A DNA stretch of 6,482 nucleotides, from contig DAHWQF010000200.1 of the NCBI GenBank assembly GCA_027334785.1, positions 1 to 6,482 of the forward strand. Reading direction: 5' to 3'. Below the pieces are notes generated by a model. It was not told where the DNA came from. It saw nothing but the letters and a program-made list of their open reading frames with translations, and searched no databases. The DNA is from Acidimicrobiaceae bacterium. Lineage in GTDB: Bacteria; Actinomycetota; Acidimicrobiia; Acidimicrobiales; Palsa-688. The position numbers and the translations under genes are program-made. Positions 1 to 5,391 of this stretch are shown piece after piece. The stretch's first letter is position 1. Each line of letters begins with the position of its first letter.

Positions 1-456
1 GGGGGCGGAGTTGAACACGACCACCGGGATACCGTCCTTAGCGGCGGTCTTCAGCGCAGAACTGAACGACGTGGCGTCGGTCACCGTCGTGGCTATCCCG
101 GCCGGGTGGGCCGCGATCGCCGTCTGGAGCAAGCTGACCTCGGCGGCGGTGCTGCCGCACTCGGCCGATGTGATGTGCAGGATATCGACCCTGACATGGA
201 GTTGTTTGCCGGCGTCGGCTGCTCCGTTCCATACCGGCGGCCAGAACGGGTCGGTCGGGCAGCCGTGGGAAACGAAGTAGAAAGTGAGCGGGTCGCCGGC
301 GCGCGGTGCCGCGCTCGACGCCGAAGCGTCGGCTATGTAGCCGGCCGTTGCCATCGACGTGGCGACCAATGCGACGACGGGTACGGCAAGCCTCCTGCCC
401 CACCGCCGGCGCGCCCTGCCGCGCAACGAACCCTGGGCGGGCGTTCCTGATTGCAT
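1..456 (-). CDS. Sugar-type ABC transporter substrate-binding protein, N-terminal part (cut by left edge)
   Basis: The reverse strand reads open from an ATG at 456 to base 1 without a stop, giving the first 152 residues of an exported protein. Residues 11-22 are Arg-rich, residues 23-41 are hydrophobic, and an ASA site near 44-46 fits signal peptidase I. There is no lipobox Cys, so it looks secreted rather than a lipoprotein, which is unusual for a Gram-positive binding protein. The mature part has the first Rossmann-like half of the periplasmic-binding-protein type 4 (ribose-binding-like) family: strand FYFVSHG (59-65), a DPFW motif (69-72), a helix with NGAADAG (77-83), and GIPVVVFNS (142-150). 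Its likely role is to capture a sugar outside the membrane for an ABC importer whose other genes would lie to the left. An AAAGGGG ribosome site (463-469) sits 6 bases before the ATG. Cys66 and Cys100 could form a disulfide. The sugar cannot be told from this fragment. Confidence 0.85.
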   Translation of the reverse strand, partial: MQSGTPAQGSLRGRARRRWGRRLAVPVVALVATSMATAGYIADASASSAAPRAGDPLTFYFVSHGCPTDPFWPPVWNGAADAGKQLHVRVDILHITSAECGSTAAEVSLLQTAIAAHPAGIATTVTDATSFSSALKTAAKDGIPVVVFNSAP

Positions 457-474
457 CTGGGTCCCCTTTCTAGC

Positions 475-499
475 GTCCACAATGTGAACAAGTGTCCGC
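475..499. promoter_or_regulatory. Operator-like cluster in the leader of the binding-protein gene
   Basis: Three related half-sites are packed together: GTCCAC (475-480), GTGAACA (484-490) and TGTCCGC (493-499), in alternating orientation. GTCCAC-AAT-GTGAAC is an inverted pair matching 5 of 6 positions. GAACA-AG-TGTCC is a second one matching 4 of 5. AATGTGAACAA (481-491) resembles the two copies at 561-595. The location between the predicted transcript start and the ribosome site suggests repression by roadblock. The IclR protein encoded next door is the natural candidate to bind here, by inference only. Confidence 0.5.
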
Positions 500-504
500 G
501 ATAT

Positions 505-534
505 AAGCTAGTTGCGGGCTAGACAAGGTGTCAA
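505..534 (-). promoter_or_regulatory. Predicted promoter of the binding-protein gene
   Basis: On the minus strand a perfect TTGACA -35 box (529-534) is followed, after 18 bases, by TAGCTT (505-510), which fits the loose actinobacterial TAnnnT -10 pattern. Transcription would start near 498, leaving a leader of about 40 bases before the ATG at 456. The operator-like cluster at 475-499 falls inside this leader. Confidence 0.55.
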
Positions 535-560
535 GCCGGTGCGGTCCCGACCTTGATCAC

Positions 561-595
561 TATGTAGACAACGAAATTGCCATGTGGACAACGAA
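561..595 (+). promoter_or_regulatory. Tandem operator-like direct repeats upstream of the IclR gene
   Basis: TATGTAGACAACGAA (561-575) and CATGTGGACAACGAA (581-595) match at 13 of 15 positions and start exactly 20 bases apart, about two helical turns. The second copy contains the TGGACA used as the predicted -35 box (585-590), so a bound protein would compete with RNA polymerase. The first copy also sits in an imperfect dyad, TTGATCACTATGTAGACAA (553-571). IclR-family proteins often bind repeated sites next to their own promoter and the divergent one, which fits autoregulation. Confidence 0.6.
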
Positions 596-613
596 CTTAC
601 ATGGGCCTAAGAT
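585..613 (+). promoter_or_regulatory. Predicted promoter of the IclR-transaldolase operon, giving a nearly leaderless mRNA
   Basis: TGGACA (585-590) and TAAGAT (608-613) are separated by 17 bases, the optimal spacing. Transcription would begin around 620, only 0-4 bases before the ATG at 624. No Shine-Dalgarno sequence precedes that ATG, which agrees with a leaderless or near-leaderless transcript, a common form in Actinobacteria. Confidence 0.55.
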
Positions 614-623
614 AGTCCCCGGC

Positions 624-1433
624 ATGGCCTCCCCGCGCGTGAAGGTCCTAGGCAAGGCGGCGAAGTTGCTCGACCTGCTCGCCGACCACCCCGACGCGAG
701 CGCGCCAGACCTCGCCCAGCGCCTCGGTGAGCCGCGGCCCACCGTCTACCGCCTGGTCCAGGACCTGGTGGCCCTCGGCTACCTGGAGCAAGGCGCCCGC
801 CGGGGGACCTACCGGCTCGGCATGGAGCTGTTCCGCCTCGGGTCCTTGGTCGGCCTGCGCCTCGACGTGCGCGAGCGGGCCGCGCCTGTGATGAGCCGGA
901 TCCACTCGGCCATGGAAGAGACCGCCTACCTCATGGTCCGCCGCCACCACGAGGCCGTCTGCATCGACCGGGTCGAGGGTATGCACATACGTTCGATGGC
1001 GCTTCACCTCGGCGGCTCGCTCCCTCTCCACCTCGGCGCCGGCCCGCGTGTGCTCCTCGCCTACGAACCGCGCGAGTACTGGGACGAGTACCTCTCAGTG
1101 GTTACCCTCGAAGCCATCACGCCCCGCTCACCCACGAGCAAGGCGGGCATCATCGCACTCCTCGAGGAGACGCGCCACCTCGGCTACGCCATCTCCGACG
1201 AGGACGTCACGCTTGGGATCAGTTCGGTCGGTGCTCCCATATTCGACCACACCGGCACCGTCCACGCCGCGCTGTCGGTGGGGGGGCTGCGCTCGGCGGT
1301 GCTCGGGGACGGGGGCGAGCGGGCAGCACGGCTCGTCACCGAGGGAGCTGCTGAGGTGTCCCGCAAGATGGGCTACCAGGGGGGCGACGCGCCAGAGCGG
1401 CCATCTTTCGCCCTAGAAGCCACGGCCGGTTGA
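624..1433 (+). CDS. IclR-family transcriptional regulator
   Basis: A 269-residue protein, the usual size for IclR regulators. The N-terminal winged helix-turn-helix starts at VKVLGKAAKLLDLLA (6-20). Its helix-turn-helix spans about 25-56 with recognition helix RPTVYRLVQDL (38-48), and the wing is GTYRLG (61-66). The effector-binding domain (about 80-255) contains VCIDRVEG (112-119), SLPLHLGAGPR (132-142) and the downstream DVTLGISSVGAPIFD region, all typical of the family. A longer reading frame from a GTG at 528 exists. I reject that start because it would place the promoter and both tandem repeats inside the coding region, and the family begins just before the winged helix. It is transcribed divergently from the sugar-binding protein and lies 54 bases before the transaldolase, so it most likely senses a sugar or sugar phosphate and controls both. 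Whether it activates or represses is not visible. Confidence 0.92.
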   Translation: MASPRVKVLGKAAKLLDLLADHPDASAPDLAQRLGEPRPTVYRLVQDLVALGYLEQGARRGTYRLGMELFRLGSLVGLRLDVRERAAPVMSRIHSAMEETAYLMVRRHHEAVCIDRVEGMHIRSMALHLGGSLPLHLGAGPRVLLAYEPREYWDEYLSVVTLEAITPRSPTSKAGIIALLEETRHLGYAISDEDVTLGISSVGAPIFDHTGTVHAALSVGGLRSAVLGDGGERAARLVTEGAAEVSRKMGYQGGDAPERPSFALEATAG

Positions 1434-1487
1434 CCACTGTAGGAGGCCTACTGCAGGAGCCCCCACCAAAGGAGAAAGAGGCAGAGC

Positions 1488-2573
1488 ATGGCAGGCGCTT
1501 ATAAGAGCCCTCTACACGAGATGACACAGACCACACCGACGTGCTTGTGGAACGACTCTGCGTCCACGTCCGAGCTCACCTACGCTCTCGACCACGGCGC
1601 CGTCGGGGCCACGTGCAACCCCGTGATAGCCCTCACGGTCGTCCGTCAGGAACAGGACCTCTGGATGCCACGGCTCGGCGAACTCGTCGAGGAGCACCCC
1701 GCCGAGACAGAGGACCAGGTGGGCTGGAGGCTCGTGGAGGAGCTCTCGCGCAGCGCAGCACGCCTGCTGGTGCCGGCCTTCGAGCAGTCCAAGGGCAGGA
1801 ACGGCCGCCTTTCCATCCAAACCGACCCCCGGCACTACCGCGACACCAAGGCCATAGTCCGCCAGGCCGAGCACTTCAGCCAGTTGGCCCCCAACATGAT
1901 CGTGAAGATCCCCGCCACCGCGGCCGGCATCCCCGCCATCGAAGAGGCCACCTACGCCGGGATAAGCATCAACGCCACCGTGAGCTTCAGCGTCCCCCAG
2001 GCCGTCCTGGTCGCAGAAGCGGTCGAGCGCGGCCTCCGCCGGCGGGAGGCCGAGGGCAAGGACACCCTGGGCATGGGGCCGGTCTGCACGATCATGGTCG
2101 GGCGCCTCGACGACTGGCTGAAGGTGGTCGCCGAAAAGAAGGGCACCTTGACCGACCCAGGGCACCTCGAGTGGGCCGGGGTCGCCGTCTTCAAAAAGGC
2201 GTACCAGATCTATGCCGAACGCCACTACCGCACCCGGCTGCTCTCGGCCGCCTTCCGCAACCATTTCCACTGGAGCGAGCTCGTGGGCGGGGACGTCGTC
2301 ATCTCTCCCCCCCACGCGTGGCAGGTGCGGATCAACCGGAGCGACATCCCCGTGGAGCACAGGATCGAACGGCCCGTCGCGCCTGAGATCGTTTCCGACC
2401 TCTTGGCGCGCTTCCCCGATTTCGAGCGTGCCTACGAGCCAGACGGCCTATCCGCCGGAGACTTCGACAGCTTCGGCCCTACCCGGCGCACCCTTCGCCA
2501 GTTCATGCGCGCTTGTACAGACCTCGCCGCCCTGGTCCGGGACGTGATGACGCCCGACCCGGACCGGCTCTGA
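1488..2573 (+). CDS. tal: Transaldolase-family protein
   Basis: A 361-residue TIM-barrel aldolase. Transaldolases move a three-carbon dihydroxyacetone unit between sugar phosphates through a Schiff base on lysine. Visible landmarks are LWNDSAS (20-26) with the Asp of strand 1, GATCNP (40-45) matching the family's TSNP loop, NMIVKIPAT (136-144) with the Schiff-base Lys140, and INATVSFS (161-168) matching NLTLLFS of classical enzymes. The EVDAR motif of classical enzymes is replaced here by QTDPR (111-115), so the usual Glu is Gln. From memory, this Gln form is typical of a subgroup found beside sugar ABC transporters, so it may mark different chemistry or substrate rather than damage. The start at 1488 is supported by AAAGGAG (1468-1474) and GAGG (1478-1481). 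An in-frame ATG at 1521 is the alternative. It is probably co-transcribed with the IclR gene and takes part in catabolism of the imported sugar. The substrate is unknown. Confidence 0.88.
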   Translation: MAGAYKSPLHEMTQTTPTCLWNDSASTSELTYALDHGAVGATCNPVIALTVVRQEQDLWMPRLGELVEEHPAETEDQVGWRLVEELSRSAARLLVPAFEQSKGRNGRLSIQTDPRHYRDTKAIVRQAEHFSQLAPNMIVKIPATAAGIPAIEEATYAGISINATVSFSVPQAVLVAEAVERGLRRREAEGKDTLGMGPVCTIMVGRLDDWLKVVAEKKGTLTDPGHLEWAGVAVFKKAYQIYAERHYRTRLLSAAFRNHFHWSELVGGDVVISPPHAWQVRINRSDIPVEHRIERPVAPEIVSDLLARFPDFERAYEPDGLSAGDFDSFGPTRRTLRQFMRACTDLAALVRDVMTPDPDRL

Positions 2574-2632
2574 CGGCCGCCGGCAACAAGTACCCCCGCT
2601 CTCCGGTTCCAGCTCGACCTGCCTCGACGCTC

Positions 2633-3421
2633 TCACGAGCGGCCCAGCGCGGCGAGCACCGAGCGAGGGCGGTTGGTGATCACCCCGGCGGCGCCCATGG
2701 CCCCGAGCGCCGCCGCCCGAGCGGGGTCGTCGACCGTCCAGGGCACGACGGCGAGCCCGGCCGCTGAAGCTGCCGCGAACAATTCCGGGCCGGCATCAGC
2801 GTCCGCCGGGTTGACCGCTCGCAGCCCGACGGCACCCGAGAAGGCCGCCCGCCAGTCGGCCCCGGGCGCCAGCAGCAGCCCGGTCGCGAGGCCAGGGGCC
2901 AGCCGGCGCAGTTCGGCCAGGGCCACGGGGTCGAAAGAGGACACTATTACCCTTACCGGCGCGCCCCCGCGAGGCCCAGGCCATTCGCCGGCGCCCGCTT
3001 CCACGAGCAACCTGGCCACATCGTGGACGAGGTGGTAGCCGGCGTCCCAGCCGGGCTCGCCCGGGAGGTCCTTCAGCTCCACGTTGAGCACGGGCGCTTC
3101 CTCGCCGGCACCCGCTCCCCGCCCGGCCCACTCGGCGAGCGCCTCCAGCAACCCCGAGAGCGTGCCCAGGTGCCCCACCTCGTTGGCCCGGGCGTCGCAG
3201 ATCGCAGTGCCCGAAGGCAGGCGGCAACCGGCGCCGGCATCGTCTGCACCGAGGTGAGCGTCGTGGTGGAGCACGATGACGCCATCAGCGGTCATCCGGG
3301 CGTCCACTTCGGCCCCGTCCGCCCCGGCGTCGAGGGCCTGCAGCACGGCCGCCACACTGTTTTGCGGGAGCGGCCCTGGGCCCTCGAGCCAATCGCCTCG
3401 GTGGGCAATCACAGCAGTCAC
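2633..3421 (-). CDS. Glycerophosphodiester phosphodiesterase (GDPD family)
   Basis: A 262-residue cytosolic-looking protein with no signal peptide, near the usual size for small bacterial UgpQ-like enzymes. These hydrolyse glycerophosphodiesters from phospholipid turnover to sn-glycerol 3-phosphate and an alcohol. The catalytic set is complete: HRG at 7-9, the PQNS variant of the PENT motif at 19-22, GAEVDARMTADG at 36-47 with metal ligands Glu38 and Asp40, HHD at 52-54 with His53, and NVELK at 113-117 with Glu115. The C-terminal VVPWTVDD and GVITNRP segments are also classic. The start is GTG at 3421. A stop lies four codons upstream, so this is the longest form possible, and no good ribosome site is seen. 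The gene converges on the transaldolase with a 59-base gap and has no partner in the window, so it is probably monocistronic and unrelated to the sugar locus. Confidence 0.92.
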   Translation of the reverse strand: MTAVIAHRGDWLEGPGPLPQNSVAAVLQALDAGADGAEVDARMTADGVIVLHHDAHLGADDAGAGCRLPSGTAICDARANEVGHLGTLSGLLEALAEWAGRGAGAGEEAPVLNVELKDLPGEPGWDAGYHLVHDVARLLVEAGAGEWPGPRGGAPVRVIVSSFDPVALAELRRLAPGLATGLLLAPGADWRAAFSGAVGLRAVNPADADAGPELFAAASAAGLAVVPWTVDDPARAAALGAMGAAGVITNRPRSVLAALGRS

Positions 3422-3550
3422 AACCGGAGGCTAGCCGGCGCCCCCCAAGGTGGCGCCAATCGGGTACCTGGCCCAAATTGGGGTGGGCACTTGCGCTCAT
3501 TTCCTCAGCCAAGCCTGGGCCATTTGCACCGCCGGCCCTTGCCTGTGCTC

Positions 3551-3595
3551 GCCGGCGCTACTTGCCTTGTGCCGGGCCGGCAGGACGCCGGCGCT
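3551..3595 (+). repeat. GCCGGCGCT direct repeat pair
   Basis: GCCGGCGCT occurs at 3551-3559 and again at 3587-3595, 36 bases apart, in the gap between the phosphodiesterase gene and the secreted-protein gene. The gap 3422-3672 is otherwise GC-rich with several GCCGGC palindromes. I could not pick out a convincing promoter in it. The meaning is unknown and low complexity may explain the repeat. Confidence 0.3.
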
Positions 3596-3637
3596 GGGGC
3601 AGGGGACGCCCTTGGTAGCCCCGGGGCCCCTGCCCCA
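3595..3637 (+). promoter_or_regulatory. GC-rich stem-loop upstream of the secreted protein gene
   Basis: TGGGGCAGGGG (3595-3605) and CCCCTGCCCCA (3627-3637) are perfect inverted repeats of 11 bp around a 21-base loop that is itself GC-rich. No T-tract follows, so it is not a normal intrinsic terminator. It ends 35 bases before the GTG start at 3673 and would lie in the leader of that mRNA. Possible roles are stabilisation of a highly expressed leader or attenuation. Confidence 0.55.
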
Positions 3638-3642
3638 ACCAA

Positions 3643-3662
3643 TTGGCAACAGCCAAGAAAGG
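3643..3662 (+). promoter_or_regulatory. Small hairpin abutting the ribosome binding site
   Basis: TTGGC (3643-3647), loop AACA, GCCAA (3652-3656) form a 5-bp hairpin whose last base touches the AAGAAAGG ribosome site (3655-3662). CCAATTGG (3639-3646) overlaps as a perfect palindrome. The ribosome site lies 10 bases before the GTG at 3673, which helps choose that start over TTG at 3643. Confidence 0.45.
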
Positions 3663-3672
3663 AAACGCTACT

Positions 3673-5193
3673 GTGACACTGAAGAAACCGGCACGGCTTT
3701 GGCATAAGGGGGCCTCTGGGCTCCTCGCCGTCAGCACGATGGCCGGGCTTTTCCTGATCGGGACCCAGGCCGCCTCGGCGTCTGGCACAAGCGGAGGCAG
3801 CGTAAGTGTGTCCGCTACGTTGAGCGGTTCTGGTGACGGGCCGTTGATCGAGTGCTCCTGGTTGGCACAGGACCTCAACCCCTCCGGGGGCAAGGAGACG
3901 AGCAACACCAACACGAGTGCCACCGACTACACGGGTACCCCTCCGCCAACGGCTGGGCTGCCCACTCCTCCTGGGGGTGGCGCGACCTCTATCGCCTACG
4001 TGACGGGGCAGTCCAACGCGACCCTCGGCTACCCTTCGCCGATCACGACCGGTGCCCCCTGCTCCCTGCCTACGGGCCAAGAGAGCCCGGCCCAGGCCAA
4101 CGAAGCGACCGCTCCGAGCTCGGTAGTCGACGTAACACCGCTCGCCTTCAATGCACCTGACCAAGCGTGGGACGAGGCGGGCCAGACGCCCGGGCTTCGG
4201 CTGGAGCTGTGGGCCGCCGTCAACGACACCTACGGCCTTGGCCAGATCAATACAGTCGACTGGCAGGTTTACTACCCTGACGGCAAGCTCGATGTCGACG
4301 TACACGCCGGCGCGCCGATCGAGGGTTCGTCCGCCTGCACCGCGCCCGCAGCCTCCAACGTCTTGACCGGGATGTTCTCCCAAGCCGAGCTCGACGGTGA
4401 GCTCACCAGCGCGGCCGTCGGCAGCGCGACCTCGGGCAACAGCGGACTTCTCTGGGAGTGCAACGAAGACTCCGTCGCGCTGTTCCATAACGCCTTCACG
4501 ATCTCCAAGGACGACCCCAACGGGATCTACAAAGTTGTCGCCGACGCCAGGGACCAGCTTGGCAACGAAGGGTACCTCACCACCTACTTCAAGGTGGACC
4601 CCTTCGTTGCTTTCGCCCGGGACTTCAGCTCCGTCAACTTTGGCCAGATCCTCCCCAACGTCGAAAAGACTGTTGAAGGCGACACCACTTTCGACCCGCC
4701 CAACTCAACCAGCCCGACCATCACCAATGGTGGCAACTCGGGGATGCAAGTCGGCGTCCAGTTCTTCCCCCTGGTCGGTTCCCAGCCCAGCAACCAGATC
4801 GGGACCCCTGACTCGACGCTGAACGGCACCTTCGACGCCAGCGAGGGTTACAACGCCGGGTTCCTCCAGACCCTTAGCGGCCTGGCCCCCGCGAATGGCA
4901 CGGCAGGTGCGAGCACGGACATGATCAACTGGTTCGCCGCCTCCAGCGGTCAACTGGTCTGCCCCAACGACACGCCCAAGATGGACTTCTCGGTCACGCC
5001 GCCAAGCGGCCTCACGGCCGACACGTTCACCGGGAGCCTGGTGGTCTGGTACGCATCGGCCGGCACGTCGGTAACCAACCCCACCGTCAGCAGCACAGGA
5101 GCCGGCTACTGCCCAACTGACAGCGGGATCCCCTACATGCCCGTCAGCGGCGATTCTGGCACTCCTGTCCGCGTCGTCGGCACAACGCCGTAA
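3673..5193 (+). CDS. Secreted beta-rich surface protein of unrecognised family
   Basis: A 506-residue exported protein. A clear signal peptide is present: basic KKPARLWHK (4-12), hydrophobic segment about 14-32, and ASA cleavage near 34-36. A mature chain of about 470 residues follows, with no C-terminal membrane segment or LPxTG motif. It is rich in Ser, Thr, Gly, Asn and Pro. A Thr/Pro/Gly linker (about 71-105) separates a short N-terminal beta region from an Ig-like segment (about 155-310, with LELWAAVNDTYG, VDWQVYYPDG and YKVVADARDQLGNEG). A second segment has VNFGQILPNVEKTVEGD (321-337), ITNGGNSG (350-357) and MDFSVTPPSG then FTGSLVVWY (437-460). Six Cys (61, 130, 222, 263, 430, 480) could form disulfides. 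I do not recognise a named family. The layout recalls extracellular or S-layer-like structural proteins, by resemblance only. The GTG start is chosen for the AAGAAAGG site. A TTG at 3643 would add ten residues. Confidence 0.85.
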   Translation: MTLKKPARLWHKGASGLLAVSTMAGLFLIGTQAASASGTSGGSVSVSATLSGSGDGPLIECSWLAQDLNPSGGKETSNTNTSATDYTGTPPPTAGLPTPPGGGATSIAYVTGQSNATLGYPSPITTGAPCSLPTGQESPAQANEATAPSSVVDVTPLAFNAPDQAWDEAGQTPGLRLELWAAVNDTYGLGQINTVDWQVYYPDGKLDVDVHAGAPIEGSSACTAPAASNVLTGMFSQAELDGELTSAAVGSATSGNSGLLWECNEDSVALFHNAFTISKDDPNGIYKVVADARDQLGNEGYLTTYFKVDPFVAFARDFSSVNFGQILPNVEKTVEGDTTFDPPNSTSPTITNGGNSGMQVGVQFFPLVGSQPSNQIGTPDSTLNGTFDASEGYNAGFLQTLSGLAPANGTAGASTDMINWFAASSGQLVCPNDTPKMDFSVTPPSGLTADTFTGSLVVWYASAGTSVTNPTVSSTGAGYCPTDSGIPYMPVSGDSGTPVRVVGTTP

Positions 5194-5208
5194 GCGCGGC
5201 CGTAAGCG
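5187..5208 (+). repeat. Tandem GCCGTAAGCG repeat across the stop codon
   Basis: GCCGTAAGCG occurs at 5187-5196 and 5199-5208, a 12-base period. The first copy contains the TAA stop of the secreted-protein gene (5191-5193). It may be a small slippage duplication at the 3' end of the gene. Confidence 0.5.
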
Positions 5209-5218
5209 TCAGCGCCGG

Positions 5219-5239
5219 CCTCACCCTCTGGGGTAGAGG
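5219..5239 (+). other. Short bulged stem-loop before the terminator
   Basis: CCTCACCC (5219-5226) can pair with GGGT-a-GAGG (5231-5239) around the loop TCTG, giving 8 pairs with one bulged A. It lacks a T-run and lies 25 bases before the strong terminator. It could stabilise the 3' end of the mRNA, or be chance. Confidence 0.3.
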
Positions 5240-5263
5240 AACGACAGCACGCGCTACATGAAC

Positions 5264-5301
5264 GGAGGGGGAGGGGCAATTGGCCCCTCCCCCTCCCTTT
5301 T
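5264..5301 (+). terminator. Strong intrinsic terminator after the secreted protein gene
   Basis: GGAGGGGGAGGGGC (5264-5277) and GCCCCTCCCCCTCC (5283-5296) form a perfect 14-bp, almost all G-C stem with the loop AATTG, followed by C and TTTT (5298-5301). It lies 70 bases after the stop codon. The short T-tract fits high-GC bacteria and may allow some read-through into the next gene. On the other strand the stem would be followed by CG-rich sequence, so it works best in the plus direction. Confidence 0.88.
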
Positions 5302-5333
5302 GCCCGACCGAAGCGGTGGACGCTCCCGTTTTT

Positions 5334-5347
5334 CATCAATCTTGATG
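5334..5347. promoter_or_regulatory. Inverted repeat CATCAA-TC-TTGATG upstream of the last gene
   Basis: A perfect 6-bp dyad with a 2-base centre sits in the most AT-rich stretch of the gap, 45 bases before the ATG at 5392. The tiny loop argues for a protein-binding site or promoter element rather than an RNA hairpin. The rest of the gap (5302-5391) shows no clear -35/-10 pair. TGGACG at 5317-5322 is a weak -35 candidate. Confidence 0.35.
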
Positions 5348-5391
5348 GTGCGTGGTGGGCCGCCAGCAGGCATCCTTTGGTCGTGACCTTC

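Noticed and set aside
38..403. 121-codon minus-strand frame at the left edge
   Set aside because: It is out of frame with the binding-protein reading frame, which has the signal peptide, ribosome site and family motifs. Its product is Arg-rich and featureless.
1439..1451. GTAGG-AGG-CCTAC inverted repeat between the IclR and transaldolase genes
   Set aside because: A 5-bp stem with a 3-base loop and no T-run. It may be chance, and the 54-base gap fits simple co-transcription.
1512..2360. 282-codon open frame on the minus strand inside the transaldolase gene
   Set aside because: The plus strand encodes an unmistakable transaldolase. The antisense frame is a typical high-GC mirror.
2564..2583. 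Possible terminator between the convergent transaldolase and phosphodiesterase genes (CCGGC...GCCGG)
   Set aside because: Only a 5-bp stem with a 10-base loop and no T-tract on either strand. Too weak to call.
3470..3482. CCCAA-A-TTGGG-type palindrome in the gap before the secreted-protein gene
   Set aside because: Short, with a one-base centre. No second copy or promoter nearby gives it meaning.
3505..4488. 327-codon open frame on the minus strand over the start of the secreted-protein gene
   Set aside because: Arg/Gly-rich low-complexity translation with no recognisable domain. It lies opposite a plus-strand frame with a clear signal peptide and ribosome site, so it is a GC-rich shadow.
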